Assembly: GCA_038503035.1 (NCBI GenBank)
Contig: JAVSML010021635.1
Location: 426,983-490,982, forward strand
Direction of reading: 5' to 3'
Length of the DNA: 64,000 nt
From: Crocodylus rhombifer
Taxonomy: Eukaryota; Chordata; Crocodylia; Crocodylidae
This document shows positions 1-14,006 of the stretch, piece by piece. The translations under genes and the position numbers were made by a program. The notes under the pieces were generated by a model. The model had not been told where the DNA came from. It saw nothing but the letters and a program-made list of their open reading frames with translations, and searched no databases. The stretch's first letter is position 1. Every line of letters starts with the position of its first letter.

Positions 1-1769
1 AATCCAGACAGGCTACATAGAATGGTCTCCACACTGGATTTGACACTTTACTGTCTACCCATGGCCTGCATCAGAACGTCTGTAGCACTACATAAGTCAA
101 GTGAACAGCTGTCCACACTGCTGTAACATTAGACTGACTGCAGAAATGCCACAAAAGTGTTCCTGGATGAAACAGGAACTTCTCTAGAGCACTACACTGT
201 GTATCATTACATACAAGGTCTACAAAGTATACCACAGCATCACACGGAGTTTCTCCATCCCCCAGCATCTCACAGTGCTCCACTCCCACTTCCCTCCCAT
301 CCTTTCCAAGGTGGGAGAGAGAGGGAGAATGGGAGCTGGCACTGTCACTTGTTCACTGAAAATGCAGAGGGAATAAGCATAGCCATATAGGGGCAACAAA
401 CCTAGAAAACAGAAAAGGAAGAGGAAAAAAAATCCAACAAGGAAGTATTTTTAGGGAACAGGGAATACAGAATCATTTCATGGGGCACATGATACTTTTG
501 GGAAAAACTAATCATAGATTAGAGAAGTCACCTCAAAGCCCAACAAAACATAACAATAAAGCAAGTGGGGAAGAACACTAATTAAGGGGGGATGGGGAAA
601 TCAAAGAAAAATAAAGAAACAGAGGAGAAAAGTAAAAGAAAAAAAGGAGAAGAAATTGTAATGAGCAAAGGAAACGTTAGTAATGTTACCTGAAAGGCGT
701 AGAAGTTAGTAAACATCCATGTTTGTTTTAATTTTCTAAATAAATATTCCACATTTTTAAGAAGAAGAGAGGTAAACCAGAAGTGATAGCACAGTTAGTG
801 ATAAGATTCAAATCACACTGCTACAGTTATGTAACTAGGTTAGCAGGACAGTTATTTTGAAAAATTATATGCAACTGCAGCAGATTAAATTCTTTAGATT
901 GTTGAGCCGGAAAGCTATTTTTTTTCAAATGTAAGTAGGGTATGACCTCTTTGTAATTATCTTCACTTAATGTACATACTCATGTACTGAAAGTTTCATT
1001 ATAAGTATTATGTTATACTATTTTAGAAACTGGTCTTTCTTCTTTCCCTGTCAGCAGCTCATCTGGGTGAGGCTTAAGAACAGATATGAAAAAGTGTCAG
1101 GCCAAAGTACATTAAAAACAGTAACATCACTCCCTCCCCCATTTTTTAAATGGAGTGTTGCTAAATTCAGAGAAGTTATGTAGGGGTGCCTTGAGACCAA
1201 AAAGGCTGAGAACTGCTGACAAACAACTAGTATTCTTTTGAAGTTTTGTCTTTTTAAAACAGTTTTAGACAGACTATACAGTTTCATACATACTCTCAGC
1301 AACCAAGTACTGTAACATTCCCATTTACCCAAATCCCTGAACATTTTCCAAATATTTCCTCATCTCAGTTGAGATTAAAAGTGACCCAATCATCACTATG
1401 AAATGATGCTTATTGATCCAGTCATAATACAGTGAAACAAAAAAGACTGCGCTTATTAAATTTCTTGACAATTAGGATACAGTTATGCTCATAAATCATT
1501 TCTCAAACTCAATGTCACATGCACAGGGTGCACAAAGAAATTTTAAAGTACTAAAATTGTATGATGCTAACTATTCTTATTTATTTTTATGCCTTAAAAA
1601 TGTGCTTAAACCATAGCAGAAATCAACGATCCTTACCAGAGAATTTATGCTGACCACAGGCACGAGGAGTTAAGTATTGTTTTTCAGTATATAGGTTGAT
1701 GTGGTATATAGGTCGGACCCAGTTTTCCAGTGTGAAAAGTTAGGATTTTCATAGGCCCAGGGTATAAAT

Positions 1770-2320
1770 TGGAGCCGGGCTTGGTGCTTGGCTGGCACAG
1801 CCCCATCCCCGGTAAGCAGCACTGCCTAGGCCATGCCAGCCAAACGCTGAGCCCAGCCATGTCCTCTGCAAGTGGGGCTGGCCTCAGCACTCAGCAGCGC
1901 TATTCATGGCAGACAGGGCCAGGCTCAGTGCTTGTCTGGCTCAGCCCCATTCCCTGCGAGCCCAGTACCACTTGCAGGGGATTGGGCCACACTAGCCAAG
2001 TGCCGAGCCCGGCCCCAGCCCCAGCCTCAGCCTCAGCCCCAACCCTGACCCCTGCAAGCAGCACGTCCCCAGCTGAATGCTGAGCCCATCTCTGTCACCA
2101 ACAAGTGGTGCTGGGCTTGGCGCTCGGTTTGAACGGCACCATCCCCTGCAAGCGGTGCTAGGTTTGGCACTCGGCTGACGCGGACCAAGCAGCGCCGCTT
2201 GCAGGGGATGGGGCTGCACCAGCCAAGGGCCAAGTCCAGCCCCGTCCCTGTCCCCTGCCCCGCCCCCTGCGAGAGGTGCTAGGCTTGGCACCTGGCTGGT
2301 GTACCCCCATTCCCTGGTAA
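1770..2320. repeat. GC-rich array of ~50-bp units in alternating orientation
   Basis: A unit of the form GGGCTTGGCGCTTGGCTGG followed by CAGCCCCATCCCCTG and a GCAAGCGGTGCTA-like tail recurs about nine times. It runs forward near 1778, 1918, 2105, 2160 and 2280, and reverse-complemented near 1816-1860, 1972-2012 and 2198-2240. Neighbouring forward and reverse copies form large potential hairpins. Several open frames here on both strands are by-products of high GC. Similar architecture occurs inside the hAT-like elements at 43.7 and 45.2 kb, but I see no clear transposon ends here. Confidence 0.7.
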
Positions 2321-5300
2321 CAAAACAATAAGTTGGGGCTTTACAGAGTAAAGAAAAGAAAATACTTCATGACTGATAAGTAAAGAACAGTAGTTATATT
2401 TTCAAAATAAGCATAATAGAGGTCAAAGCTGTCCAACTTCTTATAAATTAACTCCTGGATAGCCCATTCCTAGAATAAAGATGGACTCTTTTTTTTTTTC
2501 TTTTTTTCTTTTTTTTTTTAAAGAGATCACTCTTGGGGTGGCAACCAACTAATGAATTTACTCAAATATAAGACAAGGTTCCCCCCACCAGTCAGCATTA
2601 GGAAAAAGCCCCTCATCTTACATTCACATACTAAGAAACCTAATCAAATACACTGTATATCATTAAACTGCTGCCAAAAGTAGCATGTGCTCAATAATGG
2701 AAACCAACTATGAAGTTGATTAAATTTAGCCAACACTAAGCATACATATAAAGTATGTGGCCCAACTAGGGCAAACATGCTATTGGGAACTTTTTCCTTT
2801 TTTTGGTCCTTCTGAAAAAACACATGAGTGTTCCCTTCATGGGCAACTGGCAGCAGACCTGGAAGTACTGCAATGCCAGGCCAGCACTGGAAGGGCCAGA
2901 GCCAGCCCTGACACCATCCCCTTGGTACCAAAATGGCTACATTTGACATGCTAATGGGAACCTACCACAAGGATAGGCTAGTGCAGCCCATCTGAATAAG
3001 ATATATGGAAGAGGCCATAGAGTGCAGTCACCCTCAGCACTTGACACTTTTTACAGTCATGGTGAGCCACTACACTGAATATATTCCCTCTTCCTGTTCA
3101 CGTTCACAGCTGAGCTGTTTCTTTCTTTCCCATTTTCAATTACTCCTGTTTCTTCACCAGTCTTAAGTATCTGGCAAACACTGCCAAACAGGGCCCCAAA
3201 CAGCTCACCCAGAATCCCTCTGTTGCCCCCTTTCTCATCCTGTAGCATGATTAGTGTGGTCCCGTGCAAAGTAAGATCAGGATGCCCTAAGCTTCACTCG
3301 CATATAACTTTTTGGAGCATCTCAGGACTCATGACAAGACCACCTAGTTCCAGTCATAAATAAGGGCTAGTTAGCCCATGGATCCTCCGGAGGGGAGGGG
3401 TATCTGGAGCACATGCATGTACTGAATAGTGCTGAGCTGTGGGGTCACCATGACTTGAAATGCTATTGACTTTGCTAGGGCCCAGCCCAATGAACTATAT
3501 GGTAAATCATGACCCTTTTGACTTTGGGATATCCTGAACAGTTTGTATTATATACAAGTAGGTGCCAAAGTGCTACTTAAAAATGAGTTTATGAAGTACC
3601 TGCACTAAAACTTGCAGCAGGTTTCAAAAAACATAAAATGCATAAAATCTGAATGAACTAAGTCTATAGGTACTATACAAAAATTACTACAACTATATGT
3701 TTATTTCAAGTTCATTTTTTTTCAAATTTGCTTCTCACTTCCATGTGTTCAGTTCAGGGAGAGCAAAGTCAGACAGGAAGAAGGGTGGAAAGGAGCTGCA
3801 AAGGGAAGACAATGGGAGACAGAAGACAAAGGGGCACCCTGATATCCCCTTTATTTATTTCCTCTGCTGTAGCAGTGAGAAGGTAAAAAATTGAAGACAA
3901 ACCTCCAATGATTAGATTTTATACCTGGAAAATTATAACGAATTTATAAATTTTCCATAAATAAAACCTTACAGGGGGGCAGGGCTCTTATAATCAGGGT
4001 AATCTAATATTCAAGTAAATACGGTATTCTGTGCATCCACAGCAAAGTGGGGGAAAAATAATGGACTTAAAGTTGCAACAAGAGACATTTAGGTGGGATA
4101 TTACAAAAGAACTTTCTGCCTATGAGGCTGCCCAAGCACTCAAACAGATTGTGTGTCAAGTACAAGAAATATCAAATCTTGGCTTCCTTAACAGCGCAGT
4201 GAACATTATAGGACATATCTCTTATGAGCTTTCACATCAAAGAAAAAACAGGTGTCCTGAATCTTTAATAAATTCTCTTTATCAAAATTGTTGCATAGAA
4301 ATCAAGAAGTTAAACTTCTGAACTATTCAATTAAAAAAATTATTTACCCCTTTAACTGTTCAGCTTTCACTTTCTTGATCCTGTGTCATCATTTCACCAG
4401 TCTCCTTTGAAACACTATGACATAGATAAGACCTGAATTTCTAATGTAAAAAGCAAACAGAAAAGAATACTTTTAAAAGCTTGCCTGCCCTTGTTCATTA
4501 TAAAGAAGCAACAAAGTGATTCAGAACAAGAGTTACAGTAAGACATTTTCCTATAATTCTGAATAAAATTTAGCTTTGTGGTCAAAAAACTTCAGTAGAA
4601 CAGCTTTACTTCTTTGCCCTCAGGAAGCTTCTCTTCTCTACCTTGTTCAAATGCCCCAATTCTCCAACCTTGATCCTGTACCAATATGGCATTCCCAAGT
4701 TATCAACCTCTGGTGGAAAAAGACTGACTTAGGGAAACAGGCATTAATTAGACTGAAATTAGAAGGATGATTTAAATCAATAGAGGCACCAGGGCAGAAA
4801 GGTAAGACCAAGTCTCTGATTTGGTGGCTGATCAGCTACCATGTAAAACAACAAAGGAATCAAAGATGAACATGACACCAAACCAGGTAATCCCAACACA
4901 AGATATGCCACACATTTATTGCTGTGGCTTATCCCATGATGGATGTTAGAGCAACAGAAATGGAAAATTCTCAATGCTAGCAGACCAGGCAACTCCAGTT
5001 TAATATGAAGAGCTACCAAACTCCAATTTATATTTGTGATTTATATATGCTTTATTGTGATATCAAGAAGTTATGCAAAAAGGCAAAATTAAAATTTACA
5101 AAAAACAAAGTTTAGCACCACATTAATCCATGTAGTAAATCTGACAGAGTTATCTAACAAGAATTAAATAAAAATAATTGTTTACTATATACTAGATCTA
5201 ATTAATTTTTTTTGAATTTTCACAGACAAAAAACTGCAGATGTATTATTAGCTGTGAGGCAGTTATCACAAATGTTACTTTCTTTTCTTTTTTGTGGTCA

Positions 5301-7844
5301 TCAATTCTGTTTCAGAGAGAGGTTTAAAATCATTATATCTAAAACGAAAGCCTATAAAAAATACTGAAAGGTACAGCATGTCTTAAAAAGAGTTTTCTTG
5401 GTTTCACAAGCTTTTCGTATTTCTCTTTTATGAAAAGCTGATAAATTAAAATTAGCATTTGAAAGTATTCAAAAGATTATTTAAGCTTCTCTTTCAAGTG
5501 TCAGGTTGCACAGGTGCCATTGCTCATTAAATAGTGAAACCTGTATGAGATCAACTTCACTAGGCCACCCTCTTAAGGACTGTCACAAAGCAGTCCCAAA
5601 CACATCGAGTATAATGATGGTTTACTTAAAATGAAGACCCTTTGGTAAAAAAGAAATACCAGCTTAGGGCAATCACTTATGACACTTGTGATAACAATGA
5701 AACCTAACCTATATAACTGAGCAAGTGCTTTCTCATATTCTGACAAGTACTCAACATCCTTTTTTAATTTTAGCTACAGTGACATTTTACAACCAACTTC
5801 TACACAAATGACTTTAATAATAAAACAATATGTAGCTACCACTACGATAAAACACCAGCATTTCATTGGTATGAATGCTAGAGAAAAAATTTAGTTAAAA
5901 GGATACTAAATGAAAACCCCCATTTCATTTGTATAAAATATCATTCAACTCCTCTCTATATAGAATTGGCAACAGCATACATCAAGAACAGTTATATAAC
6001 AAGCTGGTTCTCTCTTTAATTTTTGTTTATTGCTGTGAACAGTGCACAGAAAAACACAATATGCATCTCATTCTGCCTCACAAGTGTCATCAGGTTATCT
6101 GAACTGATTCTGTACCACCAGACTAAATTGGTGATATATCAAGTGAAGAGCCTTTATTCATGCTATTTCTTTGCTCTAAAAAGCCTGTTTGCCTTAAGAT
6201 AGCTTGGAAATTCTACAGATCCTTACTATGCTTATTTATAAAGCTAATTCTGAAATAAGGGCAAACAGCTATTAATACAATGCATCCTTAGCAGCATCTT
6301 AGTATTGTACTGCTTCCAATTCTATATCGGGCTCTACAGTCCATTAAAAGTTAATACACTGCTAAAAACTCCAAAGAATTACCCTGGCATAGCATTCTCT
6401 TCCTATAACATTACTCTTAGATTAACTTGTTTATGATACAAAGTGTGCCACTTTGATGAATATGGAAAAAAAAACATCATTTTCTCAATTACTGAAAATT
6501 TAAAATAAAATAATCTGACCTTTTAAAAGAAAATATTTAAGAGTAAACTGTTTTCCAGTTAATTGAGATTTTTTTTCACTATTAATATGAAAAATATCAG
6601 TCAATTACACCAAAACAGATTCCCCTAACTGGTTAAGATAAATTCTGTGCTGACTCAAACTATAAACGAGTCAGCACATTTCCCAGTAGTTTCACTACAT
6701 AAATCTACGTATTTAATAGCTACATCCCTAAAAACTTCACCATTCACATGTTAAACTGACAATTCCCTCAACTCCTCACCATTCCCTGTTCCTCAAGAAA
6801 GACAGTTACTTGACATCTCCTCCTGTTAAAATTAATAACAACAGGATATAAAATCAACTAACTCAGAAGATAATTAACTTTCTTCCAAAACACACATCAC
6901 ATTCAATTGTTGTCCAAGCAGTTCAGTCATTCTGGGTTGTGGCATTAACTGAGGGGGGAGGTCAAGATGACATTATTATATGTTGCATTTCCTGACTAAG
7001 GTCACAATTAATTGCTCTATAGCTTTATTTCATTCACCAGCTTTCTAAAGGCTTGGAAAGACGTTCAGTTTCTGTAGGGAAGGTCACTGCTGTCTCTGGA
7101 GAAACCAACCACAAGCGTACAGAAGTTCGTAAATTTTCTTCCAAAGTAAAAGTGGCCATTCAGGGAGAAAAATAACTTAGGAACAATCTGCATGAAGTGG
7201 TTCCCCAGAGAATATTCCTCAAGAGACAGAACTTCTGTACACGCAGTGGATGCAGAGCCAACCTTTGCAATCCTACTGTGCTTTGTTTCTCTCCCCTCCC
7301 ACAGGGGGAGAGAAAATGTATGTCACTCTCAGCCAAGCAGGGAACAGAACATACCTCCCAAGTGCTTCGGGCTGGAAAAGCCCAGCGCTGAAACAGTTGG
7401 CAGGCATGTTCTGCTCCTGGCTTGTTCCGTGCCTGAATGACACTGTAGCACTTGGATGCAAGGAAACATATGCAGTCCCCAGCCTTAGCTGCGCTCCAAC
7501 ACGGTATGGGGGAAGGGAAATGCTGGAGGACTGTTCTGTGCACAACACAGACCCCCACCCTTCAGTGACTCTGATGGTCCCTGGTTACTTTCACTTAAAA
7601 AGCCTTGAAAACTCTCTGGGCTGTGTGCTCTCGGGACCTCTGGCAACCCAGTATTCATGCTTACAGGTTCCTTGCTTCCCTGTCTGAGCCTGTACAGGTC
7701 AGCTTTTCTCTCAGGGAAATAAACCTGGGAGTTGTCCTGGATGTTCTGAATGTGTGTACGCAGTTACAGTATTTCAAATATTCGTTTTAAAATTAGGTCT
7801 AGCCACTATAAATTAAATGTTTAAATGTCTTATAGTTTCTACAA

Positions 7845-8364
7845 CAGGGGTCACCACCCCCCCAGCACGTGCCAGAGCATGCTATATGATGGCTTTTTGC
7901 CTGGCCCATCCACCTCAGTCAGTGGGGGAGCTGCAAAGGGCTTGACTCTCGTTGTGACAGCACAACCCTTCCTTGCTGTCCACCCTGAGGCACACATGCA
8001 CTCACTGCCAGCAACCAGCCAGAAGGGCTCCACAGACCTAGGGTGCAGCTGCTTGCAGCATCCCCACCACCTGCTGCAAGCAGCCCACCTCCATGGTAGG
8101 TGTCAGGGTCCTGCCCAGATCCTAGGTCGGATGTGGCAGGCAACGGGAGGCTGCAAGCAATTGCATCAGGGTCCACAGAGCTTGGCTCGGCTCACTGCTG
8201 GCAGCGGGTGCACATGTGCCTCAGGGCAGACAGTGGGGAAGGGGCTGAGGGTGCATTGCCACAAAAAGGATTGAGCCCCTTGTGCCTCCCCCACCATCCA
8301 CACTGGCACACCAACAAGTCAGGGCTGCCGATTTTTTTGGCACTTAGCCCCAAAACACTGCTGA
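7845..8364. mobile_element. Non-autonomous hAT-like element, 520 bp
   Basis: Starts CAGGGGTCACCACC, the typical terminus of sauropsid hAT elements. It is flanked by TTCTACAA (7837-7844) and CTCTACAA (8365-8372), a 7/8 match to an 8-bp target duplication. The interior is GC-rich. The segment around 8180-8310 shares an obvious sequence with the element at 39132-39413 (CAGTGGG-AAGGG, ATTGGGCCCCTTGTG, CCCCCACCAT), so both belong to one family. Confidence 0.75.
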
Positions 8365-9199
8365 CTCTACAACTTTAACAGATCAAAAACAATGGCATCT
8401 TCTAGAAATCAAATAAATACTAAAAATGTGTGAAGATACATTTCAAAGTGGTATGGCAGTCTTTCCTATCCAGCAAGAAATGAACTGTCTACATCCAGAA
8501 CCAGATAAAAAATTCTGTCAAAAAGATGTTTAGCTGGCCAACCAACATTTTCCAGTATGTTCTCCCATAAAGAAAAGCCACTGTTCCCCATAAATGTCTT
8601 TTACACAGAAGTAATGAACTATGAAATCCATAAAAGAAGAGTAGCTAATTTTATACAGATGCTACTCTAAGTGATCCTGGCATCAATATTTTTTAGTAAT
8701 TACTTTATATCTATGTCATAATCTCCTTGTAAAAGACATGGGACTAGCAATAATTATGTTTTAAATTTTGGGTGGTGAAAATGGGCAATATTACTCACAC
8801 ACAAGACAACATCAATGAAAGTTAGTTGTGTTGCCCCACCAATGACTTCCAGCCATAAACTAGAGGAACCACCCATTTTCAGGGTCAGAGACAGCTCATA
8901 CTCAATACCAGGTAAAACCTGGGCATCTCCTAAATTGAGACCAAACTACATTAAACAGGTTGCAGTTTTATTACATGAACCAAGACAAAACTCAGATTAT
9001 TTCCCTGAATAGCTTAAAGTGGACCTACAATCTGGTATACATGGGGTGAAGAGCAGGTGGTCCCCCATTAAAATGCTTCACATTGATTAAACTTAAATGC
9101 TGAAAAGTATATTTTACAATCACTTTACTAGGAAAAAATAGGGGGGGGCGGGAAATCACTTTAATAGGAAAAATCCTGGTTTTGAATAAATTAAACCTA

Positions 9200-9412
<213 letters not shown>

Positions 9413-10216
9413 CTACAATAAAATTCAGAAGACAGACCAAAAGAAATAAGTACATCATGGAACTCTTAACAAAACAAATGAATCAGCACACAAAACAATT
9501 ATTTTTCAAGAAGCACGTAGACAAAGTATAGGTCACAAATCTTATCCAGTTCTTAAAGCCTTTGGTTTACTAATAGAGAGATTTATATTTTGAAAAAACA
9601 AAGATGTGCTACAGAAGCACAATCCATATTTCCAGTTCACCTGACTACAGACATCTGATTTACTACTTTTGAAAACAGTCTTTCCTGACTTTGGATCCAA
9701 CTGCTGATCCTATTCAGTCTTTCCTTTCCTAAAGGGAAAACCATGTTAATTTGCAAATAATAGTTGTTTCGCGATTAAAAATTTTACAACTTTTAAGCAA
9801 TCCACTTTTAATGTCTCAGACACATAAATGTGCAGGGTGGGATGACCCTGACTAACAGAAAAACATTCTTTGCCCATAATTCTATTGTAGCCAGGCCTCG
9901 ATTTGTTAATAATGACTACTTGATTTACTTCACTAAATTTCTGCTTTCATGTGTGATGGTCATGACTTTCTTGAAGAGACATTTATATGTCTGACTGAGC
10001 AGACCTGACACTAACAACAAAGATGATCATCAGAAAAGTAAAGGAACAAATCAAATGAGACGGACAAAACAGAAACACTTTTCTTCCCCTTTACAAATCC
10101 CCGTAATAAGCTCATATGGTAGCAGTCCAGAAAGGGTTACTAGATAGGCAAAGTACCTTTCCAGTGGTGACTAAAATGTCTGATTAAAAAGAGCTGGTAT
10201 TAAAAAAAAACCCAAA

Positions 10217-10246
10217 AAACAACAACAACAACAACAACAAAAAACC
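10217..10246. repeat. (CAA)n microsatellite
   Basis: About eight CAA units between A-rich flanks. Confidence 0.9.
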
Positions 10247-11169
10247 TGAAGGCCGGGGAGAATGGGGAGGCAGGGGAGAGGCTAGGAAGTGTCCTAAAGC
10301 AGCTCCATAGCTACAGGACATTTGTGCTGAGAAATGCTGAAAAACAGAAAATGTAGGAAACAGCAAGACATGATTAAGATGCATTCTGTACTGCTTAACA
10401 GAGGGTCCCTGAGCTGAAAGTCAGTCAGGTCTTCATTACCCTACTCTCCTTACCTACAACAGAGGAAGTGCTGACACCTAGAAGTAAAGGGGCCAATGCC
10501 TACAAAACTCTAGATTGGGGGGGAAAAGAGACAGCCTGCATGTACAGCCTTCTAGACCTCGTGTTTTATGGTTTCAACTTTGTTACTCTAAAAGGAATGA
10601 GACTTAAATTCAAAGACAAAAAAGGCAGATTACAAGTGCTATCACTCCAGGTATACCTTTAGGGATGCACCTTGGATACCAATTGAGAACTTTGACAAAA
10701 GGGACCAAAATGTACTCCCAGACTCCTAAACACAAAGATCCCTCCTACTGTCCATATGAAAAGCCAAAGACTCACATTCAGTGATAAGAATAAAGATATT
10801 AATTTTCAGTGACAGGAAGATCAAAAATTTGGAAAAAAAATGTCCTTACTAGATAACAAAAGAACAAATTACTTTAGGATGGTAGTAAGGGTTAACTTTT
10901 CCTCATGAAAAACCATAAATGAAGATTTACAGAAAGATATCACAAATTTCCTAACTCTGGCTCATTGCCAGGTTCACTAAGAAGGCTATCTTCCATGTAA
11001 AAACAAGGACTGAATAAAGAGATTTTTTAAAATCAAAATCTAATTAGGTGTTGAGGACCTGATTTAGATTGGAAGTTTCTTGGGAAAATCTTGTTACTTA
11101 AGAATGTACCCTATTAAAGACCTCCTCAAAGAGGAGTAGCAGCAGAGACCCAAACCCTAGAAATGCTAA

Positions 11170-11629
11170 TTACTTGAATCTAGCCCATGGTTGCACCCAT
11201 GGCACTCTACATGGGGCCGAGCCCCACCCACTCCTGCCTGGGCAGCCCACACTGTGCTCTTGCCTAGACCCTGGCCAGCATTCACAGCTTCCCAGCAGAG
11301 CTGTTCCTGGTGCAGCTGCAGCTGCCTGGGTACTGCTCAGTTTTCCTCCCCCCAGGTTCAGTGGCTTGTCCTCCTGCTCAACTGCTCCTGGCAGCAGGAA
11401 GCACACAGGAAAAGGCAGTAGCCATGGGGATGCATGCTAAACACCACATGCCCAGCCAGGTGGGGAGGGAAGCTGCAGCTGGGCAGCTCTTGCCCCAGCA
11501 TGCAGGGGTCCAACTTGCTTGAACTGTATAATTTGTTAAAATATCTTCTAAAAGATTTTGTGTGTGACCCTCAACAGCTCATCAAAACTCATTAACTGGC
11601 CCTCCAGCTGAAACAGTTGCCCACCCCTG
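11170..11629. mobile_element. hAT-like element, left end missing
   Basis: The right end reads GTTGCCCACCCCTG, the reverse complement of the CAGGGGTGGGCAAC terminus common to these hAT families. The interior (11190-11520) is GC-rich, as in other copies here. No matching left terminus was found, so the start is approximate. Confidence 0.6.
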
Positions 11630-11680
11630 GCATTTTGCCTTCTGAAAGGAACGGTTTGTAATTTAGACCTGTAATGTCTA

Positions 11681-11761
11681 TACAGAGTCTTCATGAAGTC
11701 CTTGTGCACAACCTAAGTTATTAAAGTTTAAAGTGCACAAGGACTTTATGAAGACCCTGTA
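11681..11761. mobile_element. 81-bp palindromic MITE with TA target duplication
   Basis: The ends TACAGAGTCTTCATGAAGTC and its partner (reading inward from 11761 as TACAGGGTCTTCATAAAGTC) pair at 27 of 29 positions around a ~22-bp A/T-rich loop. TA flanks both sides (11679-11680 and 11762-11763). This fits a mariner/Tc1-type miniature element. It has no coding capacity. Confidence 0.8.
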
Positions 11762-11866
11762 TATGACTGAAAGTTGACAGACAAAAAGCCTGTTCCTCTT
11801 ACATGAGGATGGTCAGAGTCTGAAAACATTAAGATGCTAAAGTAAGTTTTCTTTTCAGAATTTACT

Positions 11867-12790
11867 TCAAAGCAGAGTTCCATCAGTGACTTGGAGGGTG
11901 TGGAAAGCACTCTGTCCAAATTTGCAGATGATACCAAATTATGGGGTAAAGTTAACACACTAGAGGGCAGGGAACGAATCCAGGCGGATCTGGACAGGTT
12001 GGAAAAGTAGGCAAAACAGAATAGGATGCAGTACAACAAGGACAAGTGCAAAGTGCTGCACCTAGGGAAAAGCAATCTGTGACATTTACAGGCTTGGGGA
12101 GGACTGTCACAGCAGCACAGCAGCAGAAAGGGATCTCGGAGTCATTGCTGACACCAAGATAATCATGAGTCGTCCATGTGACAAAGCGATCAATAAAGCT
12201 AACTGCACTTTATCATGCATTTTCAGGTGCATGACAAACAGGTCCAGGGAGATGATACTTTCCCTCTGCGGGGCATTGGTCAGGCTGCAGTTGGAATACT
12301 GTGTCCAGTTTTTGGTGCTGCACTTCACCAAAAGTGAACAACCTCAATGTGGACAACCTTGAAAGGGTTCAGAGGAGGGCCACTCATACGGTTAGGGGCC
12401 TGCAGGCAAAGCCCTATGAGAAGAGTTTGAGGGCCCTGGATCTCTTCAGCCTCTGCATGAGAAGGCTGAGAGGTGATCTTGTAGCCATCTACAAATTCAT
12501 GGGGGGGAGGGCAGGAGGCAGCAAGGAATAGGAGATGCTCTGTTTACCAGGGCACTCCTTGGAGTAATTAGGAACAATGGCCACAAACTGACGGAGAGAA
12601 GATTTAAGTTAGACATCAAGAAGAACTTCTATACGGTAAGGGCTACCAGAATCTGGAATGGGCTTCCAAGGGAGGTGATGCTCTCCCCTACCTTGGGGGT
12701 CTTTAAGAGGAGGCTAGACATGCACCTGGATCTAACCCCTCCCAACCTGGCCACCCCTGCACCCTCAAATCAGCCTGAGATTGACTGAGC
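11867..12790 (+). pseudogene. CR1 LINE, 5'-truncated, decayed
   Basis: Translation in shifting frames gives the end of the CR1 reverse transcriptase: the FADDTK motif as TTTGCAGATGATACCAAA (11929-11946), then KCKVLHLG, LERVQRRAT, DLFSL-MRRLRGDL and a tail resembling W-NGLPREV. Frameshifts and stops are scattered throughout. The AT-rich CR1 3' terminus is not clear. It runs antisense to ATG5. Confidence 0.9.
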
Positions 12791-13320
12791 TCTGGTCAAT
12801 TTCCACTGAAGTTAACAGAGAAGTGGTTTGGGGGAAAGTGCTTTTTAAAATCCGTGAAAGCACTTGCAGCCCAGCTCCTAAGAACCCAAAAGCAAGGATC
12901 TAGTAGGCCCTTGCCCTACACATACACCTGGGCACTCCCTGTCAGTGTACCATCACATAGATTTCAGTAAGTGCAAGAATGTTGGGTTTTTTATTGAACT
13001 CAACACTAGCAAGAAGGTGAAGCAGAAAAATGTAATTGGGCTAGGTATTCACTATCACTCCCTGGCCATGTTTTGACAGCACGGAAATGCTGAAAAGGTA
13101 ACTATGTGTAGAAACCTCTGACCCAGGACAACTGTGAACCAGTCTTATCAGTGATGTTCTTGGAATGGTTCAAGAGTTTTTTTCTGTCTGCACCCACAGA
13201 GAAGCCCAAACAGAAGTTAGAAAAAGCATAAGAATGATGTGAAGAATAGTGCCTCTGCAAGAGGCAAATGAGACTAGATAGGCATACCAGAGAATAATGG
13301 GCTGCCCCAAAACCCTAGAA

Positions 13321-13440
13321 CAGGGATTCCCAAAGTTTTGCCCCTGAAGCCATTTCAAAGGAGCAATCCTAGATGGTAGGCTGTGTCAGAGGGGTTTACA
13401 GGCCACCTTTGACCTGCATGCCACACTTTGGGAAACTCTG
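13321..13440. mobile_element. 120-bp hAT-like MITE
   Basis: Left end CAGGGATTCCCAAAGTTTTG pairs with right end ACTTTGGGAAACTCTG. The 8-bp flanks CCCTAGAA and CTGTAGTG agree only at the TAG core, so the target duplication is eroded. Confidence 0.7.
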
Positions 13441-14006
13441 CTGTAGTGGCTGAAGGGGCATTTTTTGTATTTTGTACATTGGCTGAATACTCAGGTTAAT
13501 TATTAAGATTATCTTGAAGACCCTATCTTCAGATTATTTCTTTAAAGACTTTAAAGATAGCTGGGACAATTATAATAAGTTTGACAGCTGGTCTCTGACA
13601 CAATGTTAATTCAGAACCCCTGGGTTTTGAGCAGCTTTTCTTTGGTTTTGTCTTGTTTTGTTTTGGTTTTGGTTTTGCATTTAGTGTTTCATTGCAGTCA
13701 TTATCATGGTTTCTTAACACTTAGAAACAACAATGTTAACTGAACATTTCTATGATGCTGTTCCAAAAAATATATCAGTTTCCAAGTTTCACCAGTCTGG
13801 TTTCATACCATTCCACCTAACACCTGCCAGTTCTAATTTATCTAACACCTGTTAACACACTAGTTGATCAAAAAAATGAAAAACTTACTCAAATACAAAA
13901 ATCACACCCATAACCAGACCTAAGAGGGAAAACAGCTGATCATTTAACTGAGCCACAGCATAGCTAGTTTGAAATTAATAGCATATGGCAAGACTAATAA
14001 ATTATA

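Noticed and set aside
4031..4321. 96-codon open frame (plus) with non-repetitive composition
   Set aside because: It is the most protein-like unexplained frame, but I recognise no family, it has no visible splice context and it lies antisense in an intron. Left out as a gene; a protein search would settle it.
7074..7757. Possible solo LTR (TGTAGGG start, AATAAA near 7720, ending near GTTACA)
   Set aside because: No convincing target duplication or promoter structure; the boundaries were chosen to fit. It may still be an old repeat.
10217..10247. (CAA)n as a retroelement tail
   Set aside because: No element upstream or downstream ends here; treated as a plain microsatellite.
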